A stretch of 61,740 nucleotides of DNA from a virus. Under the pieces are notes generated by a model that ran no database searches, had not been told where the DNA came from, and saw nothing but the letters and a program-made list of their open reading frames with translations. Of the stretch, positions 31,498 through 41,010 are shown piece after piece. The stretch lies in IMG/VR virus record IMGVR_UViG_3300029258_001356, positions 1-61,740 of that record; one strand, written 5' to 3'. Both the position numbers and the translations under genes were made by a program. The first letter of the stretch is position 1. Every line of letters begins with the position of its first letter.

Positions 31498-32219
31498 TAT
31501 ACGTATGGCCTCCTTCTCTTGTAACTTGGATATGCTGCTGCCTGATAGTCATATCCGTCTGATGTCCCATGGAATGTATCAACAATGTCTTGTCTTGTTT
31601 GGCTTTCTACATTCCTGAGTGGCTTTGTTATTACTCCTTCTGTTTGGAACTTATGTAATAGTTCTTTGTACTTAGCCTTGAATGCTCTTGACTCTTGCTG
31701 AAGTTCGCTGTATGGCTTCTGGAAGGATACTCCTTCGATATTAAATGAGATGTATCCCTGAACTAAAGCCTTGTGAGCAAGTGCTCTCATGACATATGAC
31801 GATGCTAAGTTATTTGTCAACAACCACAGGAAGTCTGTATCTGTAGCATCTGTGTCTTGTGTTATCTCTATATGAGCTGCCCTTATCCATGTGAGGATTT
31901 CTCCTACAGTAGGTCTATTAGTTTCATCTATTGTCGTCAATTGAGCAAAGTGATAAATGTCCGATGGAGTAGCATAATACGGATACACACCGCCTTGCAT
32001 AGGATCGCTTGGGTCAGAGTCTTTTCCAGTCTCAGTATTCTTGAATCTTATCTTATACCAATAGTCATCACTTCCGTCTTCATCAAACCATTCCGTGAAA
32101 GCTATTCCTAATGTCTTAGCATCACTGTATACTCCCGTCTCAGAAGTAGCTCTCATAATGACAACATTGGTCCAAGACGAATTTTCTTCTGGCTTTTGCC
32201 ATCTTACCATTACTCCCAT
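31497..32219 (-). CDS. Head-tail connector (gp15/gp6-like) with N-terminal FN3-like domain
   Basis: 240 residues. First ~80 are beta-rich, FN3-like (WQKPEENSSWTNVVIMRAT..., DDYWYKIRFKNTETGKDSDP). Residues ~85-185 are helical (SDIYHFAQLTT, GEILTWIRAAHIEITQ), the connector fold that packs under the portal. A Tyr/Arg-rich end follows. Assignment by fold pattern and position. Confidence 0.62.
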   Translation of the reverse strand: MGVMVRWQKPEENSSWTNVVIMRATSETGVYSDAKTLGIAFTEWFDEDGSDDYWYKIRFKNTETGKDSDPSDPMQGGVYPYYATPSDIYHFAQLTTIDETNRPTVGEILTWIRAAHIEITQDTDATDTDFLWLLTNNLASSYVMRALAHKALVQGYISFNIEGVSFQKPYSELQQESRAFKAKYKELLHKFQTEGVITKPLRNVESQTRQDIVDTFHGTSDGYDYQAAAYPSYKRRRPYV

Positions 32220-32230
32220 TTTTATTCACC

Positions 32231-33256
32231 TCATGTAATTGTAGTTGTGAGAAGTGTTGGCTTCTCATCTATTGTATTGTTCATTGTAGCTCCTGCTGGA
32301 GATGGAGCCTGAACAGTGAACTTAACTCCTCTGTCTGAGTAAGTTTTTATCTCTGCGTCTACCTTGACTGTTCTATCTGAATACCCATTTTGTTCTGCTT
32401 CAAACTTAACAGTCCTTTCCGAGAACCCGAATACCTCTGCTTCGAACTTTAGTTCTCTATGATCATCATCTGGTTGTTCTGCTTCAAACTTAACTCCTCT
32501 GTTTGAATAATCAACTCTTTCTGCTGTAAACTTAACAAGTCTGTCTCTATATCGTTCGAGATATGCATCAAATTTAACTCCTCTTCCTGAATGTGCAACT
32601 ATCTCTGCTTCTGTTTTAACAGACCTGTCACTGAATGATTTTATCTCAGCTTCAAACTTAATTGGTTTATCATCGAGATGTTCTACTTCAGCTAGGAAGA
32701 TAATACCCCTATTAGTTACACCATTCTGTTCTGCTTCAAATTTAAGATCTCTACCAGAAGTTGTTAATATCTCTGCATCAAAGATAACAGACCTATCTGT
32801 GTATCCAGTCTGCCTAGCCTCAAATTTTAATCCTCTATCTGAAAAGTCTATCTGCTCTGCTTCAAACTTAACTGGTCTATCTATATCTTCTGGCTGTTCT
32901 GCTATGAATTTTAAATTTCTATCTGAATGACCAAAAACTTCTGGCTCTATCTTAACAGACCTATCACTGAATCCTCTTGCTGCTGCATTAAATTTAACTC
33001 CTCTGTCAGAGACTCCGAATACTTCAGCTTCAACTTTAATTGTTCTGTCACTATGTCCAAAAACTTCAGCTTGTGTAATCACTAGTCTTCCATCGTCAAC
33101 AACTATTGCTGCTGTGAATTTAACTCCTCTTCCCGATGTTCCACTTGTAGATAATGGCTGTTCAGATCCTTGAGATGATTCTGTCCCAATGAATTTTTGG
33201 TACTCATCTTCAGAAGATCTTTGTCCTTCATTAAATGTATTATTAAATGTAGCCAT
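32231..33256 (-). CDS. Protein of ~19 tandem 14-residue repeats, probable beta-solenoid or fibrous structural protein
   Basis: 341 residues. After ~45 N-terminal residues nearly all the chain is a 14-residue repeat with consensus R-x-V-K-F-x-A-E-x-x-x-x-S-D, about 19 copies, ending at PSPAGATMNN. Alternating hydrophobic residues at V, F and A suggest stacked strands. Repeats vary in codon and residue, so this is not a recent slippage array. Lies between a huge LamG adhesin and the neck genes; it could be a fibre shaft or capsid decoration. I know no named family for it. Confidence 0.7.
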   Translation of the reverse strand: MATFNNTFNEGQRSSEDEYQKFIGTESSQGSEQPLSTSGTSGRGVKFTAAIVVDDGRLVITQAEVFGHSDRTIKVEAEVFGVSDRGVKFNAAARGFSDRSVKIEPEVFGHSDRNLKFIAEQPEDIDRPVKFEAEQIDFSDRGLKFEARQTGYTDRSVIFDAEILTTSGRDLKFEAEQNGVTNRGIIFLAEVEHLDDKPIKFEAEIKSFSDRSVKTEAEIVAHSGRGVKFDAYLERYRDRLVKFTAERVDYSNRGVKFEAEQPDDDHRELKFEAEVFGFSERTVKFEAEQNGYSDRTVKVDAEIKTYSDRGVKFTVQAPSPAGATMNNTIDEKPTLLTTTIT

Positions 33257-36200
33257 CGGATACTCCTATTCTAAATTTGTACATTGAAGTTTTTGTATTA
33301 TAATTATCTCCAGATGTTCCTGAAAGTAATGGATTACCTGCGCTCCAGTTTGCAGAAGCTGGTTCTATTCTTCCTTGATCGAGATTATTCTCATCTTCTT
33401 CATTAACAAGTTGTGAAACATATTGATTTCCACTATTGCTTCTTCCTCCAACAAATCCTCTAGAGTCTGTGTAATATGTATTACTTGATACCTCTGCAGT
33501 ACTTTCTCCATGCCACGAATAGTGTTGTCCAGAATCTCCTGCTAAACTTCCTGAGCCTAAAAACGCAATCCTATGTTCATTTGTTGTAACAAGTTTATAC
33601 TCTCCGTCTATGAATGAATTTCCTCCATAAAGATTATGCCACATACTATGGCTTCCATTATCATGCCTTACACCAAGCATGATTGCCCCAGAATCAACTT
33701 TTAATCCTTGAAGTCCTGATACTGCGGCATTTGAAGAAAAGTATGTCGTTCCTGAATCTGCAACATTCCACAACATAGATCCTGCAAGATAGTTAAGCCA
33801 ATCACTCCCCCCCTTAAAGAAATAACCCTCTACTGCTCCTCCGTCTCCTAAAACTGCTTTATGAATTGGAGTCTCGACAGTAAGCTGTGTTGCTCCAGTG
33901 CTCCAAGTTAATTCATATGGACAATTGTATTTCGCAGGAGTTGTTAAACTTCCATAGTATAATTCGTATGTATTATCAAATCCCATTGGTCTTCTTACAA
34001 CGTTACTTATTCTAATCTCATCTATTAGCCCCCTAAAGTATTGAGTACTTGAATTCTCGTTGTTGTTACCAATCCAAAGGTATGTAGAAGCAGGGTCAGG
34101 TATTCCTACACCTGCCGATTCTTTATCCATCAAAACACCATTAACGTGAAGTTCATAGATATAGTTACCATCTGCTCCCTTGTGCCAGTTGAACGTAGCA
34201 AAATACCACGTATCTATTGCCAAGAATCCGCTTGGGGTTTCAACCGTTTTATTGCTACTGTTATAAATATTAACTTGTAAAATCCCACCAGTCACGTACA
34301 TACGAATAGCCTTGATTGCAGGAGATAATTCTCTTATAGAATAAATCCACTGTTCGGCGGTTATGTTGCTTCCTGTTTGGAATACTGCTTCAACACTTCC
34401 TTGCTCTTGTGACGAATTAAATATATTAAGGCTAGAAGCTGTCGCATAGTCTCCTGCTCCGAAACTTGCTGAGTAGCTTCCTACCCTACTTGTTCCACTA
34501 AAGCTTCCTCCATTATTTGTCAAGTCATATCCGTTGTCACTATCATCTGTCCAGTCGTTCTCAAACTTCCAAAGAGCTTGTGTGAATTCATCATTCTCCA
34601 TAGTTAAGACCTTCTGGTATGTGTTCTCTCCTAAGAACATTAATCCTGTAGGCTTATCGTCTCCGTCATAAACTCTAATCTCGTCCCAATAACTTGTTCC
34701 AAATTTCCCTGTATCTCCATCAAGTATATCAAAATTTGTCAAAGAAGACACACCACTAAATGTTCTTACAAGTGTTCCATCTATGTATCCTTTTGTATCT
34801 GTGCCATCACAAACAAACTTAAACTCGTGCCAGCCGTCTGTCCTTGCTACACTTGTTGCTACCCAACCGCCATCATAATAACAATAATTGTCTCCGTCTG
34901 TTCCTGTATCTACACCGAGTCCTTTACTTTGAGTAGATACCCAAGCTGAAGCATACTTACTTGAAGCGTCGTCGTCGTAAAACTTTAAAACAACTTTGTT
35001 ACTTGATACTGTTTTTCTTGCTGATTGTTGTGCTGATGGTGTTGTACTGTCTAACTTTATACTCTTTGTTCCAGAATAACAAGTGTCATTATTATAAACT
35101 CTATAAGTATTACTTCCTGCTACTGATGTCCATCCGTTCTTTCCAATTATAGTGATGTCATTTATTTCACCTTCTGCATTATCAAAAAATTCTGCATCTT
35201 GATAAACAAGCTGACTTGGTATCTCTTCTTGTGCTATTGGCAACATTCCATTAACATCATCACAAACTCTAACTGTCCAATAAGTATCAGTTCCAGGCAA
35301 TATTGCACCTGCATAATAAAATCTTAATTCATTAAAAGTTGGATATGAACCCATACTTTCTTTATACACAAACTTATTATCTAAATAAACATACATCGAT
35401 GTCCCAGTATGAACATACTTAATTGTGTGCATCCCTTTAGTTCTTTTAATTCCAGTATCAGTCCAACTTCCACTACTTGTTCTATAACAATAATTAAGTA
35501 TTGATGTTCTGCCTTGAATTCCTAGTCGCGCAATAGCTGTCCCACTACTTGCTACATACAAATAATAAAACTGTTCTGTTGAAGCAAGGTTTGCATAATC
35601 GTAAAACTTATATTCTACTGTTCCTGTTTGTCCTGTGAAACTATTTACCATAGCAATACCATTTGTGTTGGTTGTTGCCATCTTAACATATTTATGAATT
35701 TCATTTCCTTTATCAGAACTATAAGCTGGTGTGCCGTTTGCATATAGCACATAACTCCAACCTCTTGTTGACAAAGCTGTAGAATCAGCGACGTCTTTAC
35801 TCCCTTCCATCAAATCATAATCGCCTTCAGTCCAGCTTGACCCGTATCCTACAATCCTACAGTCGTATCCATCGTCTCTCTGGTTACTGCTTATCTTTTC
35901 CTGCGGAGCATATAACCCATTACTTACTTTAATGTCGTCTATATACATAGTATCTCCATTATATCCTAAGAAGAATAAAGTGTCCCAAGAAGAACCTGTA
36001 GCTGTAGCACTTCCCACGTATTTTCCGTCTATGTAATATTCCCAAGACGTTCCTCCTAACCATTTAAACTCAAACAACCTCCAGCCGTATTTTCTTTTCA
36101 TACCAGTTGTCTGCCAACCACTGTTATAATACACATAATGAGTCACACTTGTTGAGTTCTTAATCCCAAGCAACACATTAATCTGGCTTGAACCTGTTCT

Positions 36201-37166
36201 TACATCAGCTAATTTGTATTCACTGTCGGTAGGATTCTCGTCAAAGAACCACATTTTAATGCAACCCCTTGCACTTGGTTGCGTAAATGAATCACTCTTG
36301 ATTACATACGGACTTGTGGAAGGTACAACTTTTAAAGATTGTGTTCCATTCTTACTATAATCTGTACTGTATGAAAAACTACCACTACCGCTTTCAAAGT
36401 TCCAGTTATCACTTGCACTACCTGTTTCGCAGTCATCATAAAATTGATAATCTCCGCTCGTCGTACTATCATCCGTCAGTGGCACAGTTATAGGATAATT
36501 ATTAAACCTTAATGGAAAGAAACTTCTTTTAGCTTTTCTATAAACCTTACACTCATCCAGAACACCATCAAAGTTATTAGAATTTCCACCGTCTTGTCCT
36601 ATCCTTATATTAGTTGAAACAGCCCTTATAGTGCCAACCTGAGAAAGTTTATTTTGCTCTACCCCATTAACAAAGATTCTCACATACTTGCCGTCATATG
36701 TTCCTGCAACGTGTGACCAAACACCCACTGGCAAAGCTACAGAACTTGTCGCTGTCCTTTGAGTAGATGTTCCATCCCAAATACTAAAGTAAGGCTGTCC
36801 GCTTCCATTAATAGCCAATCTATACGAACTTCCCTTTTCAATTAAATATCCAGAAGCTACATCTGGCTTACACCAGCATTCCAATGTAATGAAATCTCTT
36901 GGCTGTAATACTGTATCATTTGATACAACTATTTTATGTGTCGATCCTGAGAATTCTCTACCGTTATTTATTTTTCCTGTGACTATACTTGTTCCCGTTA
37001 CCCCACACGTATGACTGTATATTGAACTATCTGTAGGAGTTCCTGATGGTTCATCAAGTTTAAGATAGAGAACTAAATTTTCATCTATATCATAATCTTG
37101 TTGTTCTCCAGCATTAGGATAGTCGAATCCTATACTTCTCTTATAATTTGCACTAGGAAGACTCAT
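33243..37166 (-). CDS. Large LamG-domain adhesin / virion fibre protein (1307 aa)
   Basis: Longest gene of the window. Residues ~25-215 form a concanavalin/LamG domain (ENLVLYLKLDEPSGTPTD..., FITLECWCKPD, WSHVAGTYDGKYVRIFVNG, FDGVLDECKVYRKAK). A short DUF2341-like stretch follows (FFPLRFNNYPITVPL). Then come several related jelly-roll units with DDC/EDxxxxxSxNGTQSLK patterns, and a second LamG at ~865-1090 (ALWKFENDWTDDSDNGYDL..., FRGLIDEIRISNVVRRP). The end is Ser/Gly-rich. Likely surface-exposed and sugar-binding, for host attachment. No signal peptide. Confidence 0.72.
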   Translation of the reverse strand: MSLPSANYKRSIGFDYPNAGEQQDYDIDENLVLYLKLDEPSGTPTDSSIYSHTCGVTGTSIVTGKINNGREFSGSTHKIVVSNDTVLQPRDFITLECWCKPDVASGYLIEKGSSYRLAINGSGQPYFSIWDGTSTQRTATSSVALPVGVWSHVAGTYDGKYVRIFVNGVEQNKLSQVGTIRAVSTNIRIGQDGGNSNNFDGVLDECKVYRKAKRSFFPLRFNNYPITVPLTDDSTTSGDYQFYDDCETGSASDNWNFESGSGSFSYSTDYSKNGTQSLKVVPSTSPYVIKSDSFTQPSARGCIKMWFFDENPTDSEYKLADVRTGSSQINVLLGIKNSTSVTHYVYYNSGWQTTGMKRKYGWRLFEFKWLGGTSWEYYIDGKYVGSATATGSSWDTLFFLGYNGDTMYIDDIKVSNGLYAPQEKISSNQRDDGYDCRIVGYGSSWTEGDYDLMEGSKDVADSTALSTRGWSYVLYANGTPAYSSDKGNEIHKYVKMATTNTNGIAMVNSFTGQTGTVEYKFYDYANLASTEQFYYLYVASSGTAIARLGIQGRTSILNYCYRTSSGSWTDTGIKRTKGMHTIKYVHTGTSMYVYLDNKFVYKESMGSYPTFNELRFYYAGAILPGTDTYWTVRVCDDVNGMLPIAQEEIPSQLVYQDAEFFDNAEGEINDITIIGKNGWTSVAGSNTYRVYNNDTCYSGTKSIKLDSTTPSAQQSARKTVSSNKVVLKFYDDDASSKYASAWVSTQSKGLGVDTGTDGDNYCYYDGGWVATSVARTDGWHEFKFVCDGTDTKGYIDGTLVRTFSGVSSLTNFDILDGDTGKFGTSYWDEIRVYDGDDKPTGLMFLGENTYQKVLTMENDEFTQALWKFENDWTDDSDNGYDLTNNGGSFSGTSRVGSYSASFGAGDYATASSLNIFNSSQEQGSVEAVFQTGSNITAEQWIYSIRELSPAIKAIRMYVTGGILQVNIYNSSNKTVETPSGFLAIDTWYFATFNWHKGADGNYIYELHVNGVLMDKESAGVGIPDPASTYLWIGNNNENSSTQYFRGLIDEIRISNVVRRPMGFDNTYELYYGSLTTPAKYNCPYELTWSTGATQLTVETPIHKAVLGDGGAVEGYFFKGGSDWLNYLAGSMLWNVADSGTTYFSSNAAVSGLQGLKVDSGAIMLGVRHDNGSHSMWHNLYGGNSFIDGEYKLVTTNEHRIAFLGSGSLAGDSGQHYSWHGESTAEVSSNTYYTDSRGFVGGRSNSGNQYVSQLVNEEDENNLDQGRIEPASANWSAGNPLLSGTSGDNYNTKTSMYKFRIGVSDGYI

Positions 37167-37533
37167 GCTTAACCTCCAGATTTATTCCATGCAACTTCAT
37201 GTTCATCTTCATTCTTTTTATATTATCAACAAAAACCTTGCTATCTCCTGTCTTTTCTTTTATCTCTAGAATGATACAGTCTCCGTCGTTGTTAACGACA
37301 GCACCGATCTGTCTTGCAACTAATGGATCGTCGTATTGAGTAGCACCCATGAATGTTATTCCAATCTTTTGTTGAAATACTCCTCTAGTTCCTGCCGGAA
37401 TCCCTAGAGTATGAGTAATGCCTTTATGACTAAGTTGAAGAGAAGTAATACCAGATTTAGGTATATCTTTCCAGTCTAATCCTTGTGATTCTGCTAATGT
37501 TTTTCCGTCTTGGTAGTGAGCTATCCATCCCAT
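37153..37533 (-). CDS. Structural hypothetical protein (126 aa)
   Basis: 126 residues, mixed alpha/beta: GWIAHYQDGKTLAES at the start, LQLSHKGITHTLGIPA, then GDCIILEIKEKTGDSKVFVD. Overlaps the adhesin start by 14 bases. May be an adaptor for that fibre; family unknown. Confidence 0.6.
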   Translation of the reverse strand: MGWIAHYQDGKTLAESQGLDWKDIPKSGITSLQLSHKGITHTLGIPAGTRGVFQQKIGITFMGATQYDDPLVARQIGAVVNNDGDCIILEIKEKTGDSKVFVDNIKRMKMNMKLHGINLEVKHESS

Positions 37534-37539
37534 TGTATT

Positions 37540-37640
37540 GTCCTCCTAGAGGGCTACGCGATACCGGTAAGCCCTTATTATCCCCAGGGGATATATATTG
37601 TTACTGGCAGGATTTAACCCCTGCGTTGTCTCTCTCGTGG
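37540..37640 (-). promoter_or_regulatory. Intergenic stem-loop region
   Basis: About 110 non-coding bases. On the minus strand AGGGCT...AGCCCT encloses a 14-base loop directly before the AGGAGG ribosome site of the 37153 gene, and a CCCCTGGGG palindrome with an AT-rich ATATATAT tract lies upstream. This could control expression of the adhesin block; promoter and attenuator cannot be told apart. Confidence 0.35.
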
Positions 37641-37642
37641 TC

Positions 37643-37849
37643 TTAAGGAGCTATTAAAAGATCTTCTCTTAGCCCCATTCCATCGATGTCTGATACTAAC
37701 TCTATAACATCCTCAGGATTTTCAACATTTGTTTTTGTCACATTACATGCACCAGCTGCATTCGTGACAACTATGTGAACATTATATTCTTTGTTTCCGT
37801 TCTTTTCTTTGATATCTGCTGTGTAGTTTGTAAAATCTTGACTTGGCAT
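37643..37849 (-). CDS. Small hypothetical protein (68 aa)
   Basis: 68 residues from ATG 37849, chosen because GGAGGACAAA lies just before it. Mixed strand/helix with EYNVHIVVTNAAGACNV. Not recognised; a small virion component by position. Confidence 0.6.
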   Translation of the reverse strand: MPSQDFTNYTADIKEKNGNKEYNVHIVVTNAAGACNVTKTNVENPEDVIELVSDIDGMGLREDLLIAP

Positions 37850-37912
37850 TTTGTCCTCCAAAAAATTTACAAGGGGAGAACATATGTCTCCCCAAGCAAA
37901 CTATTATGGCAA

Positions 37913-38551
37913 TTATGTGTACGTATAAGTTACACTGTAGATAGGGTCATGTCCTGTTGTACCTGCACTTATATCGTCTGGGAAAAACAATGTGGTTACA
38001 AACCTAAACTGTTTCCCTGCGTCTATTGCACTACCTGCTGTCTGCTTTGAAGTATCTCCCTCAAGCGTATATGTTGCAGTGGCTCCTGTTTGTGAACCCC
38101 ATGCTCCTGGTAGAGTGCCTGCACCTGCTGCTGGAAGAACATTACTTGACGTAATAACTCCTCTTAACATGCAGTATGGGAAGTTTGTTGTTCCAACAAA
38201 TACTTCTTTAGCTACTGATGACCTTGTGTTATCATCCCATGCGGTTAACTCTGGAGCAGTACTTGTAGGATTATCATCGAACTGAACTGCTACAATGTTT
38301 GTATTAACAGCTGATGTTATATCCTGTTCGTAGTTTGTACATTGTACTCCTGATGCATACGCTGCACTTTGAGCTTTCCAAAACTCTTCAGGAAACTTTG
38401 TACCGCTTGTTGGTGCCTGTACCGGGTCAAGACTTGAACCAGTAGTATCAGGACCAGCAAAGTAATATGCGTCTGTTGCCGAGACCTCCGTCCATGTAGG
38501 AGATCCTTCGGTTGCGGTATTTAAGTACCATTTAACAGTTGGTGCTGCCAT
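37913..38551 (-). CDS. Structural hypothetical protein (212 aa)
   Basis: 212 residues, strand-rich, with APTVKWYLNTATEGSPTWTEV, later FPYCMLRGVI, FRFVTTLFFPDD and a Thr/Tyr-rich end. Resembles small ornamental or fibre proteins. GGAGGAG plus an A-run precedes the ATG. Function inferred only from place in the structural operon. Confidence 0.55.
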   Translation of the reverse strand: MAAPTVKWYLNTATEGSPTWTEVSATDAYYFAGPDTTGSSLDPVQAPTSGTKFPEEFWKAQSAAYASGVQCTNYEQDITSAVNTNIVAVQFDDNPTSTAPELTAWDDNTRSSVAKEVFVGTTNFPYCMLRGVITSSNVLPAAGAGTLPGAWGSQTGATATYTLEGDTSKQTAGSAIDAGKQFRFVTTLFFPDDISAGTTGHDPIYSVTYTYT

Positions 38552-38564
38552 TTTTTTTCTCCTC

Positions 38565-38846
38565 CTAGTTGTATGTTATTGTAACTGATGCGTCTCCAAC
38601 CTTTGTTAATACCAAGCTTGTATCAAACTTAGTAAAGATTGGATATGAGCCTAGAGTTCCAGTGTCTATTATACAGATTGTGTTGGTATCGTCTTTGAGA
38701 GTAACAGTACCTGCTGCTGCCTCACCAACGATAATAAATCCTAAGACACCATTAGAAGCCTTTATGTCTATGTCCGAACCTGCGTCGTCTTTAAAATACG
38801 ACTTAATGGTATACGGAGTAACTTTATCTGCTGAGATTGGTGGCAT
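38565..38846 (-). CDS. Small beta-rich protein, possible capsid decoration
   Basis: 93 residues, beta-rich: YTIKSYFKDDAGSDIDI, GFIIVGEAAAGTVTLKDD, VGDASVTITYN. The size and composition fit a decoration or fibre-knob protein. Not assigned to a family. Confidence 0.55.
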   Translation of the reverse strand: MPPISADKVTPYTIKSYFKDDAGSDIDIKASNGVLGFIIVGEAAAGTVTLKDDTNTICIIDTGTLGSYPIFTKFDTSLVLTKVGDASVTITYN

Positions 38847-38848
38847 CT

Positions 38849-39265
38849 TTATTCTTCCTCCTTCTCGTCAGATTCTTCCTCTTCGGGCTCCTCTTCGTCT
38901 TTCTGCTCTTCTTCAGGTTTCTCTTCTTCTTCAAGTTCTTCCTCTACAGGTTCTTCTTCAGAAGATTCAGAGTCTTTTGGCTCTAACTGAGAAACCGCTC
39001 CGTCTGGAACATTCTTTACGAATCTATTTCCACCTTCGTTTACTTCGAGTACACCATCGGGCTTAGCCACAACATGAGCAGATTTCAACTGGAATTCCAG
39101 TTCTCCTTCAGTCACAAGTAGTACACCGTTCCAAAGATATCCTCTTATCGCGATGGACTTTAAGTCTCGTGGTAGAAGTTCTTTTTCTTGTCCGGCTTTT
39201 ATAACGAAGTTAGCATCCTCGTCTTCTAAAAACCTTTTACTGTCTAGTAGTTTTACTTTCGCCAT
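38849..39265 (-). CDS. Beta-domain protein with Glu-rich acidic tail
   Basis: 138 residues. The first ~95 form a small domain (VIKAGQEKELLPRDLKSIAI, GVLLVTEGELEFQLKSA), the rest is Glu/Pro/Lys repeats. Lies near the capsid genes. Could be an assembly factor or decoration; family unknown. Confidence 0.58.
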   Translation of the reverse strand: MAKVKLLDSKRFLEDEDANFVIKAGQEKELLPRDLKSIAIRGYLWNGVLLVTEGELEFQLKSAHVVAKPDGVLEVNEGGNRFVKNVPDGAVSQLEPKDSESSEEEPVEEELEEEEKPEEEQKDEEEPEEEESDEKEEE

Positions 39266-39303
39266 TATTCAACCTCCCTGGTTTTATTGGCTACTGGTTC
39301 ACC

Positions 39304-40038
39304 TTATACGGCGAACCAGTCTGCTGAACTTGAGTTTCCTTTTGCAGCATACAGAGCAGGTGCAGCTGTATCAACGTAGATATCTCCAACCTTTCCTGGA
39401 GTTGAACTTGGTGCTCCAGATCCTGCTGAGATGACTGGTAATGCTCCTGTGTCATCTATACCGTGGACTGCTGATGTATCAGCTTCGTGAGTTGCTACTG
39501 CTCCAGCAGGCTCGCATGAGTCTAATCCACCACTGTGGCTTCCTGCCGCACCGTCGTGTGTTGAAACGGCACCTGCAGCTTCACAAGAGTCTAAGCCTCC
39601 GCTATGACTACCTGCTGCTCCATCGTGAGTAGAGACAGCACCAGCTGCTTCGCAAGAATCAAGACCCCCGCTGTGTGAACCGGCTGCTCCATCATGAGTA
39701 CTTACTGCTCCTGCATCTTCACATGAATCCAAGCCACCACTATGTGACCCTGCGGCACCGTCGTGCGTACTAACAGCTCCAGCTGCCTCGCATGAATCTA
39801 GTCCTCCACTATGGGAACCAGCTGCGCCATCGTGCGTTGATACTGCGCCTGATGCTTCACATGAGTCAAGTCCACCGCTGTGAGACCCACTTGCTCCGTC
39901 GTGTGTTGCTATGTCTGCTGCGACTTCTGATTCAGAAGCCATTCCAGATTCAATCTCTTCTTCACTTATAGATTCATCTGGCAATTCTACAGGTCCTCCA
40001 CGAACCCTCAATGATTTTGTATCTGTATCTCGTGGCAT
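39304..40038 (-). CDS. Repeat protein with six near-identical 23-residue units, tail/head fibre-like
   Basis: 244 residues. After a ~40-residue leader come six copies of a 23-residue unit (VSTHDGAAGSHSGGLDSCEA plus AGA), differing at one to three residues, then a VHGIDDTGAL segment and a C-terminal domain with GKVGDIYVDTAAP, as in many phage fibre ends. Each unit has His and one Cys, so metal or disulphide cross-links are possible. The DNA copies differ at many synonymous sites, so the protein repeat is kept by selection. Directly downstream of the capsid gene. Confidence 0.7.
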   Translation of the reverse strand: MPRDTDTKSLRVRGGPVELPDESISEEEIESGMASESEVAADIATHDGASGSHSGGLDSCEASGAVSTHDGAAGSHSGGLDSCEAAGAVSTHDGAAGSHSGGLDSCEDAGAVSTHDGAAGSHSGGLDSCEAAGAVSTHDGAAGSHSGGLDSCEAAGAVSTHDGAAGSHSGGLDSCEPAGAVATHEADTSAVHGIDDTGALPVISAGSGAPSSTPGKVGDIYVDTAAPALYAAKGNSSSADWFAV

Positions 40039-40112
40039 TTTTTTTATCCTCCATAAAAATGATCGTTATGTATTGTGTGTCTTATCAGAAAAAGAAAAGA
40101 AAAGAAATAGCC

Positions 40113-40994
40113 TTAAACGGCTACTCCGCTTATCTTACCAAGACCCTTTGGCCTTCCTACCGCGAATGCGTACCTTATATAGGCAACGATGTCGAGGTTC
40201 TTAGACCTTGCTGACTTCTCCATCTCTGTGGTCAACGGTTCCCTTTCGTAATACTTAACACTTGCTAAGTCTACGTTTACAATAAGTGCATATGTCTGTG
40301 CAGCTTGGCTTGTGACCAAGATATCAACTCCGAACGGAGTAGGATATATGCCCCTTTGTATAAGGCTTGCGTCTCCATAGTTGATGTACTTTAACAGGTT
40401 AGGGTCTACCCTTAAATACTTAAATGTATTTGGGTGAAGTATCAAGTACTTCTTACCGTCGCCTGCGTCGTCAGCTTCCAAGGCTCCTAGCCCAAGAGAT
40501 ATGTCCAACAGAACGTCTGCTGATGCGTTATCCCATGTTGCTGAGGCAGCTACAACGTGATCTGACAAAGCCGGGATGGTTTGTCCGTTGTATGTCCCGC
40601 CGTCAAGGTATATGTTCAAAGCTTCTAACAAGTCTGCGTTAAGGAATCTTGCGATACCGAAACCGATTGCTTCGACATGGTCGTTGACTAAGTCCCATCT
40701 GGAATCTTTTATCCAGTTAATTGGAAGCCTTGGTGCAATACCCAAGTCCTTGATGGTTGCGAACTTTCTTTCGAAATCCATAACCTTGCTTGGATATTCT
40801 CCACTCTCTCCCTGCTCTTCTGGGTTTAGCCAAGAGTCTGTAACATTATACTCAACTACAGGTCCTTGTGCTGGGTACGTCTTTGCTATTAGCGGATATA
40901 TAATCTTTGGCTGAAGAGCTTTTATGATAGTATCGTCTACCTGCTCTTTAAACAATGCCCAAGATTGCGCTGATGATGCCGGAACTAATGCCAT
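40113..40994 (-). CDS. Major capsid protein (HK97 fold)
   Basis: 293 residues. N-terminal helix (WALFKEQVDDTIIKALQPK), an E-loop region with VEYNVTDSWLNPEEQGESGEY, a spine helix (VEAIGFGIARFLNADLLEALN), then the A-domain pattern DGKKYLILHPNTFKYLR and GVDILVTSQAAQTYALIVN, ending with IRYAFAVGRPKGLGKI. This is the HK97/P22-type layout. Position after protease/scaffold and a DUF2190-like cement gene supports it. Confidence 0.85.
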   Translation of the reverse strand: MALVPASSAQSWALFKEQVDDTIIKALQPKIIYPLIAKTYPAQGPVVEYNVTDSWLNPEEQGESGEYPSKVMDFERKFATIKDLGIAPRLPINWIKDSRWDLVNDHVEAIGFGIARFLNADLLEALNIYLDGGTYNGQTIPALSDHVVAASATWDNASADVLLDISLGLGALEADDAGDGKKYLILHPNTFKYLRVDPNLLKYINYGDASLIQRGIYPTPFGVDILVTSQAAQTYALIVNVDLASVKYYEREPLTTEMEKSARSKNLDIVAYIRYAFAVGRPKGLGKISGVAV

Positions 40995-41010
40995 TTTTCA
41001 TGTACCTCCA

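Noticed and set aside
39304-40038. CRISPR-like array
   Set aside because: The regular ~69-base periodicity is a coding repeat with synonymous differences, not identical repeats with unique spacers.
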